Below are positions 14,197-23,464 of a DNA stretch of 64,000 nt, piece after piece. Within the stretch, counting starts at the first letter, position 1; every line of letters starts with the position of its first letter. The stretch is from an uncultured Bacteroidota bacterium. GTDB lineage: Bacteria > Bacteroidota > Bacteroidia > Chitinophagales > Chitinophagaceae. Position numbers and translations under genes: made by a program. Where the stretch lies: assembly GCA_903904855.1 (NCBI GenBank), contig CAIVEH010000145.1, positions 1 through 64,000 on the forward strand, written 5' to 3'. The notes under the pieces were generated by a model that worked only from the letters and a program-made list of their open reading frames with translations, searched no databases and was not told where the DNA came from.

Positions 14197-15798
14197 TTAC
14201 AGCTTTACTATTTTTTCAGTAAATAATATGTCTCCCCTTCCGTCTTCCAGAGTCAGTATATATACGCCTTCCAGGAGACCGCTTAGAGATAAAGTTTCCG
14301 ATTCATTCATCCATGGCAGGCTTACTGTGCGCAAGGTTTGGCCTGCCGCATTCGAAATAAGAATTTGGGTATTGCTGCCCTTTAAGGCATCCGGCCTTGA
14401 TATAGTTACTGATCCATTTGTGGGGTTTGGATATAGCGTAATTAATTCTTTTGCAGATTTGATACTGTGTGCAGCGAGGGCAGCACCATATGTCTCGTAA
14501 TAGTAATGAAATTCCCGCTCTGTTGCCGTATCGTAATAACCTGCGCCGGTGATACTATCAGTGATAATGTAGTTATACATAGAAGCCCAAACCGGATTAC
14601 TATAACTGTCATAAAAATAAGTTGATTTCTTTCCTGACATCATTTTCATTCCACTACCACCTGTGTAATTGCCATAAGATTGGAAGTATACTGTATCAGG
14701 CAACCCCGAAAGTGAGATATGTTTTGAATCAATGGATATGTAATAGGGAGAAACAAAACCAAACTCATACATTCGATGGAATGTATAATAACTAATACCA
14801 GTTGTGTATCCGAATGAATCTGCCATATAAGGGTACCACAAACCTGTGTTGCATTTGCTTATACTATCGCTATGTAACGTATGGTCAGTGTTATAGCTTA
14901 AATATAATTTCTGATAGGGTTGCCAAATTCCGGAAGTATAATTGCTATCCAGAAATACTTCTGATAAGGTTAAGTTATGAAATAAATCGTAAGCATAAAT
15001 ACTTTTATCTTGAGGGTACCACACTGTATCGCCGGGATGTACACTTGAGCTGTCCATTACAAGGTTACCTGAAGTATCGTAATAGGAAAGCCTGATATAA
15101 CTGGTGTCCCAGGCCAAGGTGGCAGTATCGTAGACAGATTGCACAAATGAAACAATTTCACCCAGTGTATCATAATTTAGTTGTTGCCTGTAATTTGAAC
15201 CTGGATAAGGATTTGTATAGGATCTGAATAAAGTTGCAATATTATGGCCTGTATAGGTATAATCAGTCTTACCAAATACCCCAAAAATATAACCAGAACT
15301 ATCCGCACAAAAATCATTCCACATTGCTTCACTATCAGGCATCACCTCAGCACCTTTATAAATGAATGTATTATAATGCAAATAAAGATATGCTGGTGAA
15401 CTGATATTAGTACTTGGTAAACCTCCGTAAGGATAGTCGCTGAGTGAATAAGCAGCTGTTTGATAATTGAAAACAGAGCCATTCTCGCCAGAATAATAAA
15501 AGTATCCTGAATCTGATATTCCCCATGGTGAAAAGGCGCTTGTATCCTGGAAATTATATCCGCTATAGGCTATTAAACGTTCATGGGCACCTGGGCTGGT
15601 TGTTTTCCCGACGGGTGTCAACTTTTTATTTCGCTCAGTGTATTGCTGTTGCAAGATATTATCAACTAAACGCCTGCCTGAATTTAAAGATGGAAAGCCA
15701 TTTGTATTAGGTTGCAAAACCATTTGTGCCTGCGACATAAAGATGTTAGTCAAAAGAAGAACCAATAGGCAGGAAATTAATATTTGAATGTGTTTCAT
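14197..15798 (-). CDS. Secreted protein with T9SS sorting domain
   Basis: 533 residues. A signal peptide (residues 1-24, ending FMSQAQ) is followed by a Tyr/Ser/Asp-rich region with repeated YDTSGNL- and YLSYN-like strands that resembles beta-propeller or RHS-like stretches but no named family. The last 75 residues are a type A C-terminal sorting domain: LITLYPNPTNGSVTIS, ILISNAAGQTLRTV, LSLSGLLEGVYILTLEDG. The protein would be exported by Sec and then moved across the outer membrane by T9SS. No terminator is evident between it and the previous convergent gene other than the one at 14116. Confidence 0.88.
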   Translation of the reverse strand: MKHIQILISCLLVLLLTNIFMSQAQMVLQPNTNGFPSLNSGRRLVDNILQQQYTERNKKLTPVGKTTSPGAHERLIAYSGYNFQDTSAFSPWGISDSGYFYYSGENGSVFNYQTAAYSLSDYPYGGLPSTNISSPAYLYLHYNTFIYKGAEVMPDSEAMWNDFCADSSGYIFGVFGKTDYTYTGHNIATLFRSYTNPYPGSNYRQQLNYDTLGEIVSFVQSVYDTATLAWDTSYIRLSYYDTSGNLVMDSSSVHPGDTVWYPQDKSIYAYDLFHNLTLSEVFLDSNYTSGIWQPYQKLYLSYNTDHTLHSDSISKCNTGLWYPYMADSFGYTTGISYYTFHRMYEFGFVSPYYISIDSKHISLSGLPDTVYFQSYGNYTGGSGMKMMSGKKSTYFYDSYSNPVWASMYNYIITDSITGAGYYDTATEREFHYYYETYGAALAAHSIKSAKELITLYPNPTNGSVTISRPDALKGSNTQILISNAAGQTLRTVSLPWMNESETLSLSGLLEGVYILTLEDGRGDILFTEKIVKL

Positions 15799-16176
15799 AA
15801 CGTTGGAGTTTTGATGGTTTTGGATAATGATATTATACTCAAGACGTTGAAATAATGCCGAATGTTAGGCTTAGCCATAAATATATATTTTTCTATGGCC
15901 TCTGTAAATATATTAAGGCTGTCTTCCATGGTGGAATAAAAATCAGTTATCTTATCATTCAAATAGTTTGGTAATATTGAATCAATTATTTACGTTTGTG
16001 AAAACCACTCATTTTCTAAAGGTATAAAAAAATTATACCATTGTTTATTAGGTTTCACATATTTTGCATTGGTGTATTTTTCAAAATACTGGATTACAAA
16101 AATTATTAGTATATTATAGTAAACAGAATTGATTTTAGTTAATATTTTATCGTTCCTTAATTTAAAACAAAAAAAA
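15799..16176. other. Intergenic region with palindromes, no gene seen
   Basis: AT-rich gap between divergent genes. GGTATAA (16021-16027) and TTATACC (16033-16039) form a perfect operator-like palindrome with a 5-base centre. GCCATA and TATGGC near 15878-15904 form another dyad. The 84-codon minus frame at 15990-16244 overlaps the nuclease signal peptide antisense and has no protein-like features. Confidence 0.4.
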
Positions 16177-17085
16177 ATGAAACCACTCAAATTAGTAGTG
16201 CTTATTGTTCTGGTACCTTTCCTTAGCTTCGGCTGGAATTCCAATGGCCATAGTACCTGCGGCGCAGTTGCTTATTATTATCTGAAAGCTAACAGCCCTG
16301 CCACAATTAAAAAAGTAACAGATATTCTTGAAAAACATCCCTGGTATACTACTGAATGGGCCAAAAGGCTTAAGGGGCTTAAGGGAGAAAGCAGGGATGT
16401 CGCTCTGTTTATGCTCGCTTCCACTTTTCCGGATGAAGCCAGGAGTACTATTTTCAAAGATAAAAGTTATGACTCCTGGCATTATATTAATTACCCTTTT
16501 CACCCTGGCAAACCTGAAGGTAAGCTGGCCGTGCAGCCCACCCCTAATGCCGAAAATAAACTGATTTCTCTTTTAGCTATTATTGGCAAAGAACCAGATG
16601 CAAAGGATATTCCGCTTGATTTATGCTGGATTTTCCACCTCACAGAAGACCTGCATCAGCCCTTGCATTCTACTGCCATGTTTGATGAAAATCATCCTAA
16701 AGGCGACCAGGGGGGGAATCTGGTACTCTTCAAAATCGTTGCTGATAGCCCTGCCACAAAGCTTCATAGTTTTTGGGATGCACTGATGACTGGTAGTTTT
16801 ACTACCACACCAGCAAAGGCAAAAAAGATTTTTGGAATGAAGGAGTATAAAGAATCAGCTCTGGAGGAGTTAAAGCAAAATACTACAATTACAGAATGGG
16901 TACAAAAGGAAAGTTACCCTCAGGCTATAAAGTATGCCTATCTTGATGGCAAAATGAACGGATACCAGGATCATCCGAATTTAGCTCCGGCTGGCTATAA
17001 GGAAAAGTCTGCTAAAATTGCCGAACGCAGGGTAGTTCTTGCCGGTATCAGATTAGGTAAATTCCTGAAAGATAGCCTTAAATAA
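16177..17085 (+). CDS. S1/P1 zinc-dependent nuclease
   Basis: 302 residues from the ATG at 16177; 16 further upstream codons are open but precede a good signal peptide (MKPLKLVVLIVLVPFLSFG). Cleavage before Trp20 gives the N-terminal Trp that ligates zinc in this family. The other expected ligands are present: His25 (WNSNGH), Asp86 (FPDEAR), His102 (SWHYINYP), His154 and Asp158 (CWIFHLTEDLHQPLH), His164, His197 and Asp201 (LHSFWD). The enzyme degrades single-stranded nucleic acid outside the cytoplasm, probably for phosphate or nucleoside scavenging. Confidence 0.93.
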   Translation: MKPLKLVVLIVLVPFLSFGWNSNGHSTCGAVAYYYLKANSPATIKKVTDILEKHPWYTTEWAKRLKGLKGESRDVALFMLASTFPDEARSTIFKDKSYDSWHYINYPFHPGKPEGKLAVQPTPNAENKLISLLAIIGKEPDAKDIPLDLCWIFHLTEDLHQPLHSTAMFDENHPKGDQGGNLVLFKIVADSPATKLHSFWDALMTGSFTTTPAKAKKIFGMKEYKESALEELKQNTTITEWVQKESYPQAIKYAYLDGKMNGYQDHPNLAPAGYKEKSAKIAERRVVLAGIRLGKFLKDSLK

Positions 17086-17134
17086 TAATTATCTTCAGTA
17101 TTTTTACTGTAAATATTTTTCAATTCAAGCCAGT

Positions 17135-17206
17135 ATTTTATCATCGTTCCTTAGATAAAGAAAGCCACTCCAAAAGAATGGCTTTCTTTATTTTATCATC
17201 GTTCCT
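17135..17206 (+). repeat. Direct 17-bp repeats flanking a terminator
   Basis: ATTTTATCATCGTTCCT occurs at 17135-17151 and 17190-17206, one on each side of the terminator hairpin. A shorter version without the internal ATC (ATTTTATCGTTCCT) lies at 16144-16157, just before the nuclease start. The last two copies sit 20-30 bases before start codons, so the motif may be a shared regulatory or promoter element. Confidence 0.6.
17157..17189 (+). terminator. Terminator of the S1/P1 nuclease gene
   Basis: AAAGAAAGCCA (17157-17167) pairs perfectly with TGGCTTTCTTT (17179-17189), followed by ATTTTAT. The stem is 11 bp. Confidence 0.8.
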
Positions 17207-17235
17207 AAATCACGAAATTTCAGTACTTATACAAA

Positions 17236-17709
17236 ATGAATCTACCTCAGCAATTAGCCAAACACCTTCGGGAAGCCTATACCGGTGGCAACTGGACATC
17301 TGTGAACCTGAAAGCCACCCTTGCAGATTTAACATGGCAGCAGGCCACAACTCAGGTATATTCATTTAATACCATTGCCACTTTGGTTTATCATATCCAT
17401 TATTACATAATTGTGGCAACTAAAGTTTTGCAGGGCCAGCCACTAAATTCAAAGGATGAATATAGTTTCGATACACCGCCGGTTCTTTCTCAGGCTGATT
17501 GGGAAACCCTGCTGAATAAAACCTTTACAGAAGCCGAAACCTTTGCCAGCCTTATAGAGCAACTACCAGAGGCGCAGCTTTGGGAATACTTTACTGATGA
17601 AAAATACGGCAACTATTACCGCAATATCCAGGGAATAATTGAACATGCCCATTATCATCTGGGCCAGATTGTGCTGATAAAAAAGTTACTGCACCAACAG
17701 GCATCATAA
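17236..17709 (+). CDS. DinB-like four-helix protein
   Basis: 157 residues in the DinB/YfiT metalloenzyme superfamily. The expected metal-binding histidines appear in TLVYHIHYYIIVA (about residues 48-55) and IIEHAHYHLGQIVLIKKLL (about residues 135-145). Family members include thiol transferases and stress proteins; the specific reaction is unknown. It has its own copy of the ATCATCGTTCCT motif upstream. Confidence 0.82.
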   Translation: MNLPQQLAKHLREAYTGGNWTSVNLKATLADLTWQQATTQVYSFNTIATLVYHIHYYIIVATKVLQGQPLNSKDEYSFDTPPVLSQADWETLLNKTFTEAETFASLIEQLPEAQLWEYFTDEKYGNYYRNIQGIIEHAHYHLGQIVLIKKLLHQQAS

Positions 17710-17919
17710 GGATACAATCGCTTCATGGTCCGGCAAATGGCCAGCGATAACCAGTTTCAGAGGATGTTGCAAGATGTATTTATTACTATAGGTAGTGGTA
17801 TTTCACATTTCAAAAGCACATTTAAAAAATCTCTGACATCCGTCATAAATAGTAATGACCTCTGTCATAAACAGAAAGCTGAAAAAGCGATTACTTGCTC
17901 TTTTTATTTTTTGTAGCTT

Positions 17920-20724
17920 ATGAAACAGGCCACCTTTTACATTAATGGCAAAAAACACCAGGTTATTGTCGGAGAACATGATATGCTTTCTGATGTAATC
18001 CGGAACAAAACCGGGCTCACCGGAACCAAGCAGGGATGTTCGCAAGGCAGTTGCGGTGCATGTACAATATTGGTTAACAGCGAAGCCGTTTTGGGTTGTA
18101 TCACACCCGCCATGCGTTTCGAAGGCGCTAAAATAACCACCATCGAAGGTGTTGCAACAGCTGAGGGACTGCACAGGCTGCAGGAGCTGTTTGTAGAAAA
18201 AGGAGCTATTCAATGTGGCTTCTGCACTCCGGGTATGGTACTGACAGCAATAGATTTCCTGCAAAATAACCCAGATCCCACCATTGATGAAATCAAGCTG
18301 GCATTATCCGGAAACATCTGCCGGTGTACCGGTTATAAAAAGATTATAGAAGCGGTTACCGATTATGTAAAAGAAACACAGCACAATAAAAATATTCCAC
18401 ATCGTCAACCCGGACCTAATGAAGCGCCCAACAAAATTGTGGGTGTGAGCCGGCCATATATTGAAGCCACCAGGAAAGTGCAGGGACTGGCCGATTATGC
18501 CGATGACTACCAGGTAAAAGATGCCTTACACGTAAAATTCCTGAGAAGCATTTATCCACATGCGCTGATTGATCATATCGACAAATCGGAAGCGCTGAAA
18601 ATGGAGGGGGTAAGGTATATTGCTACCGGCGAGGAAATACCGGTAACCTTCGGAGTGCTGCCTATTTCGCAGGATGAAACAGCTATGGCTATCGAGAAGA
18701 CCAGATATGTTGGTGAGATTGTTGCTGCTGTAGCTGCCGATACTGAAGAGATTGCAGCTGAAGCCTGTAAACGTATTCTGGTAAAATACACGCCTATCAA
18801 AGAGTTCTTGACCATAGATGATTCTATCAATGATATAGGTCCAAATCAGAAGATTCATGAGTACGGCAAGTTTAATAATAACATTCATAAGAAAGCTGAA
18901 CTGCGGTTTGGCGATCAGGCACAGGGACTGAAAGATGCCGATGTTGTGAGCAAAATGTCGTTTGCGTTTGAAGGCATCAACCATGGTTTTACCGAGCCTC
19001 ATGCCGCTACTGCCTGGTGGGATGAGAACGGACTCACGATTATTACAGCTACCCAGGTTACCCACTACCTGCAGCGTGCACTGGCAAAAACAATGGAAGT
19101 ACCACTGAGCAGGGTTAGGGTTATCAAGCCCTATATTGGCGGAGGTTTTGGTGGTAAAGGCGATCCATTCCCTCATGAGATCATCATCTCACATATTGCC
19201 AGGAAAACCCGCAAACCGGTAAGAGTATGCCTTACACGCGAAGAAGTTTTCCTCAATAACCATGGCCGTCACCCTTCAAAAATGAATATCAGCCTGGGCG
19301 CCGATAACGACGGCTATCTAAAAGTACTGGATGCCGATATAGCTATCGATGGCGGCGCTTATGGTAGCTTCGGGGTGGTAACATCTTATTATAATGGCGT
19401 GCTGTTGCAGGCGCCCTACAAGCTCGATAATTTTGGCTTTAAAACCATACGGGTATATACCAATAAACCGCAGTGCGGCGCCATGAGGGGACACGGAGCT
19501 GTGAATTCCCGCTTTGCAGTCGAGTCGCTGATTGATGATATTGCCCACCGAATACATATGGACCCGGTAGAGATGAGGTTGAAAAACTTCCTCGACTCAA
19601 ATACTCTCACAGTTGGGCATTACCGTATCACATCCAATGGCAGCAGGGAATCCCTTCAGACAGTTGCTGACCAGTCTGAGTGGGCAAATAAGCACGGCAA
19701 AATGGAGTATGGACATGGCCTTGGTGTAGGTTGCGGGTTCTTTATCAGCGGCAGCGCATTACCTATCATCTGGAACGAATTGCCTCAGTCTACAGTTCAT
19801 CTGAAAGTTGATTTCGATGGCCGGGTATTGATAACCTCTGGAGCTAATGATATAGGCCAGGGCAGCGATACCATGCTGGCTATTATTGTTGCGGAGGTGC
19901 TGGGCATTAATATGGATAAAATATTTGTGGTTGCAGCCGATACCTTGCTCACACCTGTTGACCTGGGCAGTTACTCAAGCCGGGTAACATTTATGGCTGG
20001 AAATGCAGCCAAGAATGCAGCCGAAAATCTGAGAACTGAAATCTCCAGTGCTATAGCAACCAAAAAAGGTATTGAGGCCAGCGAACTGAATTTCTCTGAA
20101 GAAAAGGTATTCAGTAATGATAAATCAATAGAGTTATCATGGCTCGATGCTATAGAAATACTCACAGCCAACAGGGGCGCAGTGAGTGTGAGTGGTAAAT
20201 ACATATCACCAAAGCTGGGAGGTGATTTCAAGGGTTCAGGTGCAGGGCTGAGTCCTTCCTATAGTTTCGGTGCATGTGTCGCAGAGGTAAAGGTAGATAT
20301 AAATACCGGGCATGTGCGGCTGCTGAATGTATGGGGAGCACACGATTGCGGCAGGGCGCTGAACCCTATGGCTGTGGAAGGCCAACTGGAGGGATCATGG
20401 CATATGGGTATAGGGCAGGCATTGAGCGAAGAAATGCGTTATTACAACGGTCTGCTGGTGAATAACAACTTCATTGATTACAAGATACCAACAACCCTGG
20501 ATACACCGGATATTCATACCAATATCATTGAAACCATGGACCCTGAAGGGCCTTTCGGAGCCAAGGAATGTGGCGAAGGCGCTATTCACCCGGTAATTCC
20601 TGCAATTGCCAATGCCATCTTTGATGCAGTGGGTATAAGGATTACCAATCTTCCTATTAAATCGGAGGATGTATTGGAATTACTGAAACAAAAATCAGTG
20701 TTAACAGATCAAATGGCCGAATAA
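17920..20724 (+). CDS. Molybdenum hydroxylase: fused 2Fe-2S and Mo-cofactor subunits
   Basis: 934 residues joining two parts normally separate in 4-hydroxybenzoyl-CoA reductase. Residues 1-152 are the Fe-S subunit, with plant-type cluster ligands Cys40, 45, 48 and 60 (GCSQGSCGACTIL) and the second cluster Cys99, 102, 134 and 136 (CGFCTPG, CRCTGY). From about residue 175 comes the Mo-binding chain: KVQGLADYADDY, IGGGFGGKGDPF, CGAMRGHGA and the C-terminal GPFGAKECGEGAIHP containing the catalytic Glu. It belongs to the xanthine dehydrogenase family; the partner gene points to an HCR-like rather than purine-oxidising enzyme, though the substrate cannot be read from sequence. Two bases separate it from the FAD subunit gene. 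Confidence 0.92.
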   Translation: MKQATFYINGKKHQVIVGEHDMLSDVIRNKTGLTGTKQGCSQGSCGACTILVNSEAVLGCITPAMRFEGAKITTIEGVATAEGLHRLQELFVEKGAIQCGFCTPGMVLTAIDFLQNNPDPTIDEIKLALSGNICRCTGYKKIIEAVTDYVKETQHNKNIPHRQPGPNEAPNKIVGVSRPYIEATRKVQGLADYADDYQVKDALHVKFLRSIYPHALIDHIDKSEALKMEGVRYIATGEEIPVTFGVLPISQDETAMAIEKTRYVGEIVAAVAADTEEIAAEACKRILVKYTPIKEFLTIDDSINDIGPNQKIHEYGKFNNNIHKKAELRFGDQAQGLKDADVVSKMSFAFEGINHGFTEPHAATAWWDENGLTIITATQVTHYLQRALAKTMEVPLSRVRVIKPYIGGGFGGKGDPFPHEIIISHIARKTRKPVRVCLTREEVFLNNHGRHPSKMNISLGADNDGYLKVLDADIAIDGGAYGSFGVVTSYYNGVLLQAPYKLDNFGFKTIRVYTNKPQCGAMRGHGAVNSRFAVESLIDDIAHRIHMDPVEMRLKNFLDSNTLTVGHYRITSNGSRESLQTVADQSEWANKHGKMEYGHGLGVGCGFFISGSALPIIWNELPQSTVHLKVDFDGRVLITSGANDIGQGSDTMLAIIVAEVLGINMDKIFVVAADTLLTPVDLGSYSSRVTFMAGNAAKNAAENLRTEISSAIATKKGIEASELNFSEEKVFSNDKSIELSWLDAIEILTANRGAVSVSGKYISPKLGGDFKGSGAGLSPSYSFGACVAEVKVDINTGHVRLLNVWGAHDCGRALNPMAVEGQLEGSWHMGIGQALSEEMRYYNGLLVNNNFIDYKIPTTLDTPDIHTNIIETMDPEGPFGAKECGEGAIHPVIPAIANAIFDAVGIRITNLPIKSEDVLELLKQKSVLTDQMAE

Positions 20725-20726
20725 TT

Positions 20727-21659
20727 ATGATAGCTGAGAAAATTTATATCAAGACAGCAACTGCCGATGAAGCCATCAGCATGGCTTATGCGCATAAGGA
20801 TGATTTTTGCTATCTGGCGGGCGGCACTGATGTGCTGGTTAATAAATACCAGGGCAATAAAGAAAGCAAATGCCTCATAGATATTACCGGTATTGCCGAA
20901 CTGAAACAGGTAACCATTACCGATACCCATGTTAAGATTGGCTCACTGGTTCGGCTCGATGATCTTAAAAAGCACCCGGTATTGCAAGCGAGTTTCCCTG
21001 CACTCATTATTGCTGCAGGAGAAGTGGCATCGCCTATGCTGCGCAAAACAGCAACCATAGGTGGTAATGTACTTTGCGAAAACAGATGCTCGTTCTATAA
21101 CCAGAGTGAATGGTGGCGCGAGGCAGTAGGCTATTGCCTTAAGTGCGAAGGGGATGTCTGTATTGCCACTGGTGGCAAAAAAGCATGTTTTTCCAAGTTT
21201 GTATCCGACACTGCTCCCGTGCTGATTAGCGCAGGTGCCCAACTGGAGATAGCAGATTTTGATGGCACACATATAGTGGATCTGGAAACCATTTATACCG
21301 GCGATGGCATCAAGCCACGCAACCTGCCCGAGACTGCCCTTATATTGAATATTATTCTTCCTCTGGGGCATGATTTCCTGATTGTTTTTAAGAAGCTGAG
21401 GCCGCGCCTTGCTGTTGATTTCACATCGCTTACCACAGCAGTATCCACCGACAAGCACGGTAACCTAAGAATGGTAATTGGTGGTGTTGACCCCAAACCT
21501 GTATTGATAAAAGGAAGGGTTGAAGGCAACCGGGAAGATTACATAAAAAGCGCCCTGCAGAAAACCCGGGTAGTAGATAATGATTTCTACTCCCGCAAAT
21601 ACCGCCGTGATATGATCCGTGTTTTTTTGGAACAAAGTTTTGAAGAATTAATGAGGTAA
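20727..21659 (+). CDS. FAD-binding subunit of the Mo hydroxylase with extra 4Fe-4S loop
   Basis: 310 residues. FAD-binding motifs LAGGTDVLVN (residues 30-39) and ATIGGNVLCENRC (109-121) are typical of CoxM/HcrB-type subunits. An insertion at residues 117-154 (RCSFYNQSEWWREAVGYC onward) carries cysteines 121, 137, 145 and 154. The spacing 16-8-9 equals that of the four ligands reported for the additional 4Fe-4S cluster of Thauera HcrB (Cys122, 138, 146, 155, from memory). That cluster allows the reductive direction of 4-hydroxybenzoyl-CoA reductase. Together with the preceding gene this encodes a complete enzyme; cofactor insertion genes are not nearby. Confidence 0.9.
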   Translation: MIAEKIYIKTATADEAISMAYAHKDDFCYLAGGTDVLVNKYQGNKESKCLIDITGIAELKQVTITDTHVKIGSLVRLDDLKKHPVLQASFPALIIAAGEVASPMLRKTATIGGNVLCENRCSFYNQSEWWREAVGYCLKCEGDVCIATGGKKACFSKFVSDTAPVLISAGAQLEIADFDGTHIVDLETIYTGDGIKPRNLPETALILNIILPLGHDFLIVFKKLRPRLAVDFTSLTTAVSTDKHGNLRMVIGGVDPKPVLIKGRVEGNREDYIKSALQKTRVVDNDFYSRKYRRDMIRVFLEQSFEELMR

Positions 21660-21718
21660 TTATTCATTTCCAGGAATAAATTTGCAAATTATAGACATAA
21701 AGCAAAATAGATAAGTGT

Positions 21719-21742
21719 CTTGGTTAGCCTCGCCGAACCAAG
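21719..21742. other. Hairpin between the hydroxylase operon and the lipoprotein gene
   Basis: CTTGGTT (21719-21725) and AACCAAG (21736-21742) form a perfect 7-bp stem 60 bases past the hydroxylase stop. There is no T-run, so it is either a weak transcript end or a protein-binding dyad. Confidence 0.4.
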
Positions 21743-21928
21743 TGCTGAGTATATATTCTAAGTTTGCTCAATGAACTGAACCTGTAAATATCCTTTTGTA
21801 TGCAATAAATACCCAGACTTGGTTAATATGAAATATCACGAGGCGTAACTGCTTTGTTTGTTTGCAGATATTTTATACTTTTAAAGCCAAATACCTTATT
21901 GTATTTCCAAATTTCAAACCAGTAATTC

Positions 21929-22312
21929 ATGAATAATATTAAGAGTATCAGTTTTATTTTGGCTTTACTTCTGTTAGCAAGTTGCGGTGTTTCAAAGATG
22001 GTATATAAATTACCCTTAAGCGAAAGCAGCGAAGCTGTTATCTACGATATCAGCACTTTCAGCAGCACTTTCGGTCAACTGGACACCAAAATCCAGACTG
22101 ATTCGCCTTACCATCTTTACCTGCAATCAGGGTTCTATTACACCAACCATCTTTCACTTTCTGTTACCGCCAGGGAGGGTAAAAAAGACAACACTATGTG
22201 TGTAGCCATCCGAGCCAGCCAAGGCAAGCATTTTGTAAGAAATATATCCAGAAAAGCCAGGAAAGCCTTCCTGATCGAGTTGAAAAATGCTTTGATTCCA
22301 CCTGTAGAGTAA
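21929..22312 (+). CDS. Putative lipoprotein, function unknown
   Basis: 127 residues. The signal MNNIKSISFILALLLLASC has lipobox LLASC (Cys19). The mature domain (IYDISTFSSTFGQLDTKIQ, HLYLQSGFYYTN, RKARKAFLIELKNAL) is a small alpha/beta fold with no family I recognise. It is 24 bases upstream of the acetyltransferase gene and probably shares its transcript. Confidence 0.72.
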   Translation: MNNIKSISFILALLLLASCGVSKMVYKLPLSESSEAVIYDISTFSSTFGQLDTKIQTDSPYHLYLQSGFYYTNHLSLSVTAREGKKDNTMCVAIRASQGKHFVRNISRKARKAFLIELKNALIPPVE

Positions 22313-22336
22313 TATTGAGTTTACTCTTTTTTATTT

Positions 22337-22837
22337 ATGGCTAACAATTTACAGCGAATGCTGCAACTGGTAGGGGAGTTTTTCGACACAAAAAACGACC
22401 CAGATCAGCTTGATGTTACTGAAGAAGACCGTGAACGGCTTCTTGCCATTCATCCTGCCACAATGAGCGAATATGTAGAGGGCGATGGCCCGGTTGTCTG
22501 GCTTATGGGCATACCCACTACCACTGCTATTATGGAGCAATTTCTGAAAGGTGAAATATCTGAAACCCAACTACTATATAATACTCCATTAGGCATCAAA
22601 TACGAAGCGCTGTACCTCTGCTCAGCTTCAGTATTACCAGAGTTTAGAGGCAAGGGGCTTGCAAAGAAAATAGCCCTGGAAGCCATATCTAAAATGCAGA
22701 AAGCCCACCCGATAAAGGCCCTGTTCACATGGTCGTTCAGTAATGCCGGCAAGGCATTAGGCGCATCAATAGCCCGGGAATGCAACCTGCCAATATTTGA
22801 GAGGAAACCTAAAGCCCACCTACCAGAACAAAAATAA
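22337..22837 (+). CDS. GNAT-family N-acetyltransferase
   Basis: 166 residues. The acetyl-CoA loop is seen in YLCSASVLPEFRGKGLAKKIALEAI (the RGKGLA core near residues 104-109), followed by LFTWSFSNAGKALG, typical of motif B. The first 80 residues are less conserved and presumably bind the unknown acceptor. Its end overlaps the convergent DUF4337-like gene by 18 bases. Confidence 0.8.
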   Translation: MANNLQRMLQLVGEFFDTKNDPDQLDVTEEDRERLLAIHPATMSEYVEGDGPVVWLMGIPTTTAIMEQFLKGEISETQLLYNTPLGIKYEALYLCSASVLPEFRGKGLAKKIALEAISKMQKAHPIKALFTWSFSNAGKALGASIARECNLPIFERKPKAHLPEQK

Positions 22838-23347
22838 TCCGTTAAAAAACTCAACAATCCCAACAATCCCAACAGCCAGGCTCAGGTACCAGAGCGGGCT
22901 CTTCTTTACCAGTGCTGCAATAGAAGAAAACAATATTGATATCTGCAGAAAAATAACTCCAAAACCACAAGTCTCGGCATGTTGTTTAGCGTCTACCTGC
23001 TTAGCTTCCCATCCCTTAGCCTCTGCTGTTATGGTATCTTTCTCAAGTGAGTATTTTTTAATTTTATTTTCATAAGCTTTTATCCTTTTTTCAAGTTCGG
23101 CTGTATAGCTGGCCTCCTTCTGATCATGGAGACTCAGCTCAAGGTTTTCTTTCTGCTGCTCGCATATCACCAGTTTAATTCCTTTGGCCTGGTAGTAAGC
23201 CCATGCATCAGATGCCTTTGCCTGGCTAAGTACTGATTTATTGCTAAATCCACCGCCCTTAAAAGTGCAAAGTGTTGCACATACTGCAAATACTACAGTA
23301 GTAGCCGGCATCAGCCGCAGCCATAATTCTTTTTTCTCTTCAGCCAT
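22820..23347 (-). CDS. DUF4337-like membrane protein
   Basis: 175 residues with an N-terminal hydrophobic helix (residues 9-27), a long charged coiled-coil segment (about 60-115, KENLELSLHDQKEASYTAELEKR) and two C-terminal membrane helices (129-148, 152-174). The start MAEEKKELWLRLMPATTVVFAVCATL followed by KSVLSQAKASDAWAYYQAKGIK matches the DUF4337 pattern. The function is unknown. Confidence 0.78.
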   Translation of the reverse strand: MAEEKKELWLRLMPATTVVFAVCATLCTFKGGGFSNKSVLSQAKASDAWAYYQAKGIKLVICEQQKENLELSLHDQKEASYTAELEKRIKAYENKIKKYSLEKDTITAEAKGWEAKQVDAKQHAETCGFGVIFLQISILFSSIAALVKKSPLWYLSLAVGIVGIVEFFNGLFLFW

Positions 23348-23464
23348 TTATAAATAAGTTAAGAAATTGAGTGCAAATAATTGATGCAAAATAAGAAGTT
23401 TAAACTAAAAAATCATTGGTTTTATTAATTACCCAAACTCTATGCACTATCTTTAAACTGCAAT

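Noticed and set aside
15990-16244. 84-codon minus-strand frame
   Set aside because: It overlaps the nuclease start antisense and its translation has no recognisable features.
17725-17916. 63-codon plus frame between the DinB-like and hydroxylase genes
   Set aside because: No protein-like composition, and no promoter or overlap supporting expression.
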